Source: Acidobacteriota bacterium (GTDB lineage Bacteria; Acidobacteriota; Vicinamibacteria; Vicinamibacterales; UBA2999). Taken from it: 5,947 nt of DNA. Position 1 is the stretch's first letter. Each line of letters begins with the position of its first letter. Below the pieces are notes generated by a model. That model was given only the letters and a program-made list of their open reading frames with translations, was not told the origin of the DNA and ran no database searches. The position numbers and the translations under genes were made by a program. Shown in pieces: positions 1-3,810 of the stretch. The stretch is taken from contig CANJYC010000130.1 in the NCBI GenBank assembly GCA_947478985.1, forward strand, positions 1-5,947. Reading direction: 5' to 3'.

Positions 1-306
1 CTGGAAAATGCCGTCGTCATCGGGGACACCGGCGTGTTGAACAACGGTCTTCGTTTCGATGACGAGTTCGTACGGCACAAGATCCTGGATGTCATCGGCG
101 ACATGGCGCTGGTGGGGTATCCCCTGATCGGCCATCTCGTTGCGCATCGAGGTGGGCACGGCCTGCACACGGCATTCGCGGCGCAGGTGCTTGCGGATCA
201 GGACGCCTGGACCCTGGTGGAGGCACCGGCCGATGCGGCAGAAGCCACGGCCGCCGACGCTCTGCCGGTTGCGCTTCAGGCCAGGACAGTAGGCAGTAGG
301 CAGTAG
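1..306 (+). CDS. lpxC: UDP-3-O-acyl-N-acetylglucosamine deacetylase LpxC, C-terminal part
   Basis: LpxC is the cytoplasmic zinc deacetylase that catalyses the committed step of lipid A synthesis. The frame is open from base 1, so the N-terminal two thirds lie outside the window; 101 residues are visible. The second-domain signature is clear: GLRFDDEFVRHKILDVIGD (residues 16-34 of the fragment) followed by GGHGLH (51-56). By family knowledge the His and Asp of RHKILD (H26, D30) match the zinc ligands H238 and D242 of E. coli LpxC, and H53 matches the catalytic H265. The tail after QDAW (67-70) aligns loosely with the normal family C-terminus (an ALPxAxxA-like segment), so the end is near full length. 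The last five codons (VGSRQ) and the TAG stop lie inside the left arm of the heptamer inverted repeat. Identification is very secure; only the upstream part is missing. Confidence 0.95.
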   Translation: MENAVVIGDTGVLNNGLRFDDEFVRHKILDVIGDMALVGYPLIGHLVAHRGGHGLHTAFAAQVLADQDAWTLVEAPADAAEATAADALPVALQARTVGSRQ

Positions 307-360
307 GCAGCTCGGAGCTGCTCACCGCTTACCAATTGCTGCCTACCGCCTACTACCTAC
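289..360. repeat. Heptamer-built inverted repeat between convergent genes
   Basis: The left arm (289-310) is three perfect copies of GTAGGCA plus G. The right arm (339-360) is a degenerate reverse complement. The arms match at 20 of 22 positions, plus one further pair (311/338), with a 26-base loop at 312-337. The two mismatches (294/355 and 302/347) are C/A and A/C in a plus-strand transcript but G-U wobbles in a minus-strand transcript, so only minus-strand RNA forms an unbroken stem. A small dyad, CAGCTC-G-GAGCTG (308-320), overlaps the left arm and could form an alternative hairpin. The 3' ends of lpxC and of the STAS gene lie in the two arms. It may act as a two-way terminator or mRNA 3'-end stabiliser, although neither side has a U-rich tail. 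It resembles REP-like or short tandemly repeated (STRR-type) elements; the family is not identified. Confidence 0.85.
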
Positions 361-719
361 CTCCCCGCCGCGCGCCCCTCGCTTCCGAAGCTCTTCACCG
401 CTGTCAGTTCATCGACGTGACTCTCGAGGAAGCTCTCCGCGCCGGTCATGCTGAGCATGGTTTCGACGCGCTTCTGGACGCCGGCGAGTTTCAGTGCGCC
501 ACCTGCGGCACCGGCCTGCCGGAACAGATCCATCAGACATCCAATCGTCGCGCTGTCGACGTATGTCACCGTCGAGAGGTCGAGCAGCACCTTTCGTTCA
601 CCGCTGCCGATGAGCGATGCGATGGTACCGGCGAACTCTGGCAACAGCGGATACATCAGTCGCGCTTCGTGGACGCGGACGATCGCGATGCCCTGCGCGT
701 GGTCGGTGGTGAGATTCAT
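357..719 (-). CDS. STAS-domain protein, anti-sigma factor antagonist type
   Basis: A 120-residue protein that is essentially one STAS domain, the fold of SpoIIAA and RsbV. Such proteins bind a partner-switching serine kinase (anti-sigma factor) and release its target when dephosphorylated. The diagnostic region is VLLDLSTVTYVDSATIG (residues 44-60): a beta strand, then the Asp-Ser site, with S56 where SpoIIAA-type proteins are phosphorylated. ALKLAGV (75-81) and VETMLSMTG (85-93) match the following strand and helix. The ATG at 719-717 has a GGAG ribosome site (730-727) seven bases upstream. The TAG stop at 359-357 lies in the right arm of the heptamer repeat. It is transcribed towards lpxC and divergently from lysA. 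No anti-sigma kinase, sigma factor or phosphatase is visible nearby, so partners and output are unknown. The domain call is firm; the exact role is inference. Confidence 0.85.
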   Translation of the reverse strand: MNLTTDHAQGIAIVRVHEARLMYPLLPEFAGTIASLIGSGERKVLLDLSTVTYVDSATIGCLMDLFRQAGAAGGALKLAGVQKRVETMLSMTGAESFLESHVDELTAVKSFGSEGRAAGR

Positions 720-726
720 TGTGACG

Positions 727-730
727 CTCC
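727..730 (-). promoter_or_regulatory. Ribosome binding site of the STAS gene
   Basis: GGAG on the minus strand, seven bases before the ATG at 719-717. It supports this start for the STAS protein. Confidence 0.6.
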
Positions 731-785
731 GGAATGCGGATCGGAGTGCGGCGGCTGCTGCGGTACCTGCGGCCGGGCCGACTTC

Positions 786-799
786 ATGTCAGCGGACAT
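786..799. promoter_or_regulatory. Short dyad in the divergent STAS/lysA intergenic region
   Basis: ATGTC-AGCG-GACAT is a perfect 5-bp inverted repeat with a 4-base spacer, lying in the 119-base gap between the divergent STAS gene and lysA, about 40 bases before the lysA start. Its position would suit an operator for either gene. A 5-bp dyad can arise by chance and I see no clear -35/-10 pair next to it, so the call is tentative. Confidence 0.25.
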
Positions 800-824
800 C
801 GCAGGCGGTGGGGATCGCAAATTG

Positions 825-829
825 AAGGA
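825..829 (+). promoter_or_regulatory. Ribosome binding site deciding the lysA start
   Basis: AAGGA ends nine bases before the ATG at 839. It directly abuts another in-frame ATG at 830, which is too close to be served by it. This favours 839 as the start. The open frame continues upstream to 734, but that stretch shows no family similarity. Confidence 0.6.
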
Positions 830-835
830 ATGTTG

Positions 836-851
836 CGCATGATAACATGCG
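836..851 (+). promoter_or_regulatory. lysA: Perfect small hairpin over the lysA start codon
   Basis: CGCATG-ATAA-CATGCG is a perfect 6-bp inverted repeat with a 4-base loop. The lysA ATG (839-841) lies in the left arm, so the RNA hairpin would hide the start codon while leaving the AAGGA ribosome site free. It could damp translation or be a DNA operator; it may also be chance. Confidence 0.35.
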
Positions 852-2104
852 AAACGCTCGTGTACCAACCGTTTCAACAAGCCGAGAGTGGCCTCCACTG
901 CGATGGCGTCAGCGTCCAGTCGATCGTCGAGAAGGTCGGCACGCCCGTCTACCTGTACAGCGCGCGCGCGATCCGCGAGGGCTATAGCGCCATCGACGAT
1001 GCGTTCGCCGCGTACCCGCACGCGATCCACTACGCGCTCAAGGCGAACTCCACGCTGGCCATCGCGCGCCTGCTGAAAGCACTCGGCAGTCGTGCCGATG
1101 CCAACTCCGGCGGTGAAGTGGCAGTCGCCATGCGGGCCGGATTTGCCACCGGCGAGATCGTCTTCACCGGGGTCGGCAAGACACGCGAGGAACTGGAATT
1201 CGCCGTCGCGCAGGGTGTCGGCACGATCAACGCCGAGTCTGCGGGCGAGCTCGATCGTATCGGAGAGGTGGCCCGCGCCCTTGGACGCGAGGCGCGCGTG
1301 GCGCTGCGAGTGAATCCGGACATCGACGCACGCAGTCATCCGAATATTTCCACGGGCCTGAAGACGAACAAGTTCGGCGTGGCGCTCCAGGATGCGCGTG
1401 CCATCTATGCCGCTCATCTCGGGACGAAGGGGCTGCGCCTTGCGGGCGTGCACATCCACATCGGATCCCAGATCACGACTGCGGAGCCCCTGCGGCGGGC
1501 GGCCGATGCGCTGGTCTCGCTGGCGCTCGAGCTGCGTGACGCGGGCGTGCCGCTCGAACACGTCGATCTCGGCGGCGGCCTCGGCATTGCCTATGAGGGT
1601 CAGCAGGTGCTCTCGGCGGCTGAATATGCGGCCGCGGTCATCCCCGAGCTGCAGCGAGCGGGCATTCCGGTGGTGCTCGAACCCGGGCGCGCCATCGTGG
1701 CCCGTTCAGGCGCGCTCGTGTCACGCGTCGTTGATACGAAGCGGTATCCGGATGGCCGCCAGTTCGCCGTGCTCGACGCCGGCATGACGGAGCTGATGCG
1801 CCCGGCGCTCTACGGCTCGTTCCATCGCATCGTGCCTGTAGTGACGCGGTCGTCGCCGGAAGCGGCGTGGGACATCGTGGGACCGATCTGCGAGAGCAGC
1901 GACGTGTTCGGTCGCGACCGGGCGATGCCTGGCGTGGAGGTCGACGATCTGATCGCCATCCTGGACACCGGCGCCTACGGTGCGGTCATGGCCTCCAACT
2001 ACAACCGGCGCATGCTGGCCCCGGAAGTCCTCATCGACGGGGGAGCGTGGCGCGTCATCCGCCGCCGGCAGACGCTCGACGACGTGCTCGCGCTCGAATC
2101 ATGA
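839..2104 (+). CDS. lysA: Diaminopimelate decarboxylase LysA
   Basis: A PLP enzyme that decarboxylates meso-diaminopimelate to L-lysine, the last step of lysine synthesis, in the cytoplasm. The 421-residue length is normal. Motifs in order: HYALKAN (64-70), with K68 as the PLP-binding lysine; ADANSGGE (86-93); HIHIGSQ (205-211); the phosphate-binding loop GGGLGI (245-250); EPGR (281-284); CESSD (351-355), whose Cys reaches the active site of the second subunit in this fold; and GAYG followed by SNYNRR (378-391). CESSD together with the late GAYG/YN segment fits LysA better than ornithine or arginine decarboxylase. The ATG at 839 is chosen because AAGGA lies nine bases upstream; a second ATG at 830 is badly spaced. 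tmk follows 33 bases after the stop on the same strand, so the two are probably one transcript. It is divergent from the STAS gene. Confidence 0.95.
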   Translation: MITCETLVYQPFQQAESGLHCDGVSVQSIVEKVGTPVYLYSARAIREGYSAIDDAFAAYPHAIHYALKANSTLAIARLLKALGSRADANSGGEVAVAMRAGFATGEIVFTGVGKTREELEFAVAQGVGTINAESAGELDRIGEVARALGREARVALRVNPDIDARSHPNISTGLKTNKFGVALQDARAIYAAHLGTKGLRLAGVHIHIGSQITTAEPLRRAADALVSLALELRDAGVPLEHVDLGGGLGIAYEGQQVLSAAEYAAAVIPELQRAGIPVVLEPGRAIVARSGALVSRVVDTKRYPDGRQFAVLDAGMTELMRPALYGSFHRIVPVVTRSSPEAAWDIVGPICESSDVFGRDRAMPGVEVDDLIAILDTGAYGAVMASNYNRRMLAPEVLIDGGAWRVIRRRQTLDDVLALES

Positions 2105-2137
2105 GCCCAGGGGCAGCGGCTGTTGGCGGGCAGTGAC

Positions 2138-2719
2138 ATGCGCGGGCTGCTGATTGCGTTCGAGGGGCTCGATCAGAGCGGCAAACAGACGCAGGCCGAG
2201 CGGCTGCGCGACCGTCTGACCGCGGCCGGCCGCTCAGTCACGCTTCTCTCGTTTCCCGATTACCAGACGCATATCGGTAGGGAGCTCGGGCACGCGCTGC
2301 GGGGCGAACGTGCCTACAGCCCCGACGTGATGCAGCTCCTGTATGTGGCGAACCGCTATGAGTACGCCGAGCAGATCGCACAGGCACGTGACGCGGGCAC
2401 GATCATCATCTGTGATCGCTATCTGGCCTCCAGCGTCGCCTATGGGGACGCGCAAGGGCTCGACCCGGTCTGGCTGCTCGAGATACAGCGCTACCTGCCG
2501 CAGCCTGACCTGACCATCCTGCTCGACATCCCGCCGGCCGTCTCGGCGCGGCGAAAAATCGATGATCGCGACAAGTACGAGCGCGATCTCGCGCTGCTCG
2601 GACGCGTCCGCGAGAGCTACCTCCGCCAGGCGGCGGAAGGCTGGCTGCGGCTCGATGCGGATCGCGACCGGGGTGAGGTCAGTGAGGACGTCTTCCGCGC
2701 AGTCTCCGCTCAGCTATAG
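2138..2719 (+). CDS. tmk: dTMP kinase (thymidylate kinase)
   Basis: Phosphorylates dTMP to dTDP with ATP, an essential step of dTTP supply. The 193 residues begin MRGLLIAFEGLDQSGKQTQ, the usual thymidylate kinase opening. The P-loop is GLDQSGKQT (10-18), with K16 contacting phosphate. Gln17 sits where most members have Thr or Ser, and Gln13 where Gly or Arg is common. Other motifs: SFPDY (38-42) at the dTMP site; YVANRYEYA (69-77); the DRY motif CDRYLASSVAYG (92-103); PDLTILLDI (123-131); and an Arg-rich lid region, RRKIDDRDKYE (138-148). The ATG at 2138 is preferred because the protein then starts where the family does, with a purine-rich GGCGGG seven bases before it. A TTG at 2123, nine bases after AGGGG (2109-2113), would add five residues. 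It lies just downstream of lysA and is probably in its operon. Confidence 0.93.
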   Translation: MRGLLIAFEGLDQSGKQTQAERLRDRLTAAGRSVTLLSFPDYQTHIGRELGHALRGERAYSPDVMQLLYVANRYEYAEQIAQARDAGTIIICDRYLASSVAYGDAQGLDPVWLLEIQRYLPQPDLTILLDIPPAVSARRKIDDRDKYERDLALLGRVRESYLRQAAEGWLRLDADRDRGEVSEDVFRAVSAQL

Positions 2720-2729
2720 GCCCGGACGA

Positions 2730-2753
2730 AAATCCGCGGCACCGCGAGGATTT
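2730..2753. terminator. Possible weak hairpin terminator after tmk
   Basis: Ten bases after the tmk stop, AAATCC-GCGG pairs with CCGC-GGATTT across a very short CA loop, with GA bulged in the right arm. There is no U-run after it apart from the T's of the stem itself, so it is at best a weak or factor-dependent terminator. Confidence 0.3.
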
Positions 2754-2822
2754 CACAACTCATAGCCGTCGCCCACCCCCGCCGTAGTCTCCTGCCTGGA
2801 TGTCCGGCAATAGTACGACAGG

Positions 2823-2841
2823 CGATTCCGTACGATTCCGT
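2823..2841. promoter_or_regulatory. Two 10-bp-phased CGATTCCGT direct repeats upstream of the MerB-like gene
   Basis: CGATTCCGT occurs at 2823-2831 and again at 2833-2841, one DNA turn apart, on the same face of the helix. GTACGA also occurs twice nearby (2813-2818 and 2830-2835). The pair ends 82 bases before the downstream start codon, in the range for an activator or response-regulator site. I see no convincing -35/-10 to anchor it and recognise no regulator. Confidence 0.35.
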
Positions 2842-2909
2842 CACAACGCTCCGGCGCGACCGGTCATGCATGCCTTCTCCAACGGCGTCGAAATTGCAGT
2901 CGGCCTTGT

Positions 2910-2914
2910 GGAGG
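2910..2914 (+). promoter_or_regulatory. Ribosome binding site deciding the MerB-like start
   Basis: GGAGG, nine bases before the ATG at 2924. It decides the start against an in-frame ATG at 2870, which would add 18 residues of no family similarity and has no ribosome site. Confidence 0.75.
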
Positions 2915-2923
2915 CACACCATC

Positions 2924-3595
2924 ATGTCCAGCACAACCGACAGCATCCTCACTCGGCTTAATTCGATCCTCCCGTTGCCCGCACGTCAGAGCGCCCTGCC
3001 ATCCGGGCTGCAAGCGGTGCACAGAGCGTTTCTGGCGTCTTTGGTGGAGCGCGGCAGAGTGCCGGCCGATCAGGAACTGGCGGCGCTCGCCCCGAACGGC
3101 GACGTTGCCGGTGCCGTGCGAACCCTGACCGCCAACGATCTGATCGTCGTCGACGGGAGCGGCGCGCCGGTCGGGGCGTACCCGGTAACGCTCGAGCACA
3201 CCCCGCATCGAGTGAGAGTCGAGGGCCGCGATCTCTACGCCATGTGTGCGTTTGACGCGCTGGCGATCGCGCCGGTCTTCGGCAAGCACGTCGAGACCTG
3301 GACGCGCTGCCCGGTCACCGGCCAGGAGATTTACATCGAGCAGCAGGGGAACACCGTTGTTACCGCCAGACCCGGCGCTGATATTCAGATCGGCGTTGCG
3401 TTCCGCGATCCGAAGCAGGTGGCCGCGCGCAACCTGTGCTCCGGGATGATTGCGCTGTCGGACAGGCCGAGCGCGGTCGCCTGGCAGGGAGAGCATACCG
3501 ACACACATGCATTCGCGCCGCTCGATGAGGCGATCGACATGGCGACACGATTCTTCCGGCCACTAATCACCGGTGAAGCGATGAACGCCGGCTGA
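2924..3595 (+). CDS. Organomercurial lyase (MerB) family protein
   Basis: MerB cleaves the carbon-mercury bond of organomercurials, releasing Hg(II). This 223-residue protein is close to the usual length (about 212). The N-terminal third (about 1-75) is helical and resembles the winged-helix part of MerB. Then come GAYPVTLEHTPHRV (84-97) and LYAMCAFDAL (104-113). C108, D111, C129 and C172 match in order and spacing the C96, D99, C117 and C159 of plasmid R831b MerB: 3, 21 and 43 residues apart here, against 21 and 42 in the reference as I recall it. The proton-transfer Asp and both catalytic Cys are therefore present; the Cys following C159 is Ser here (S173). Start 2924 is set by GGAGG. It has its own upstream region and a terminator downstream. 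No merR, merA, merT or merP is in view, so a true mercury role is inferred, not shown; another C-S or C-metal lyase activity is possible. Confidence 0.82.
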   Translation: MSSTTDSILTRLNSILPLPARQSALPSGLQAVHRAFLASLVERGRVPADQELAALAPNGDVAGAVRTLTANDLIVVDGSGAPVGAYPVTLEHTPHRVRVEGRDLYAMCAFDALAIAPVFGKHVETWTRCPVTGQEIYIEQQGNTVVTARPGADIQIGVAFRDPKQVAARNLCSGMIALSDRPSAVAWQGEHTDTHAFAPLDEAIDMATRFFRPLITGEAMNAG

Positions 3596-3622
3596 CGGGC
3601 GTGCCGGTGCTTGCGGGTCAAA

Positions 3623-3655
3623 GGGCACATGATTCTCAAACATGTGCCTCTTGTT
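3623..3655. terminator. Hairpin terminator between convergent genes
   Basis: GGCACATG (3624-3631) and CATGTGCC (3641-3648) pair perfectly over a 9-base loop, extended by a G-U pair (3623/3649). On the plus strand the stem is followed by TCTTGTT, a good intrinsic terminator tail, 28 bases after the MerB-like stop. On the minus strand it is followed by CTTTG, so it may also stop transcripts of the hybrid kinase, although that stop codon is about 160 bases away. Confidence 0.75.
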
Positions 3656-3810
3656 CTGCCAGGTGGCTCCCGTACGCCGTGTACTCGACGAACCTTCTCA
3701 GGTCTGTGGGTTGTGTCAGCAGGACGGCTGCGGAGCAGTCACGTCACGTTTGTAGGTGCAGGGGAGGCTGCCGGCCGACGTTCAGCCGAGACGATGCGCC
3801 CCGTGTCGCT

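Noticed and set aside
289..360. CRISPR array or transposon ends suggested by the repeated heptamers
   Set aside because: The unit is 7 bases in direct tandem with no spacers, and there is no transposase or target-site duplication in view. It is a simple heptamer inverted repeat.
734..838. N-terminal extension of lysA from the first start in the open frame
   Set aside because: These 35 codons have no similarity to LysA, overlap the divergent promoter region, and have a worse ribosome site than the ATG at 839.
336..842. Plus-strand open frames (336-842 and 448-825) across the STAS gene
   Set aside because: They are antisense to a clear STAS domain and encode low-complexity, Cys/Arg-rich sequence with no family signal.
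716..1561. Long open frame of 281 codons on the minus strand
   Set aside because: It lies antisense to the strongly supported lysA, has an Arg- and Asp-rich composition typical of reading a GC-rich gene backwards, and shows no domain I recognise.
2123..2137. TTG start for tmk at 2123
   Set aside because: It has a reasonable AGGGG nine bases upstream, but it adds five residues before the normal family start (MRGLLIAFEG). It is kept only as an alternative.
2870..2923. Longer MerB-like protein starting at 2870
   Set aside because: There is no ribosome site before it, whereas GGAGG sits nine bases before the ATG at 2924; the added residues match nothing.
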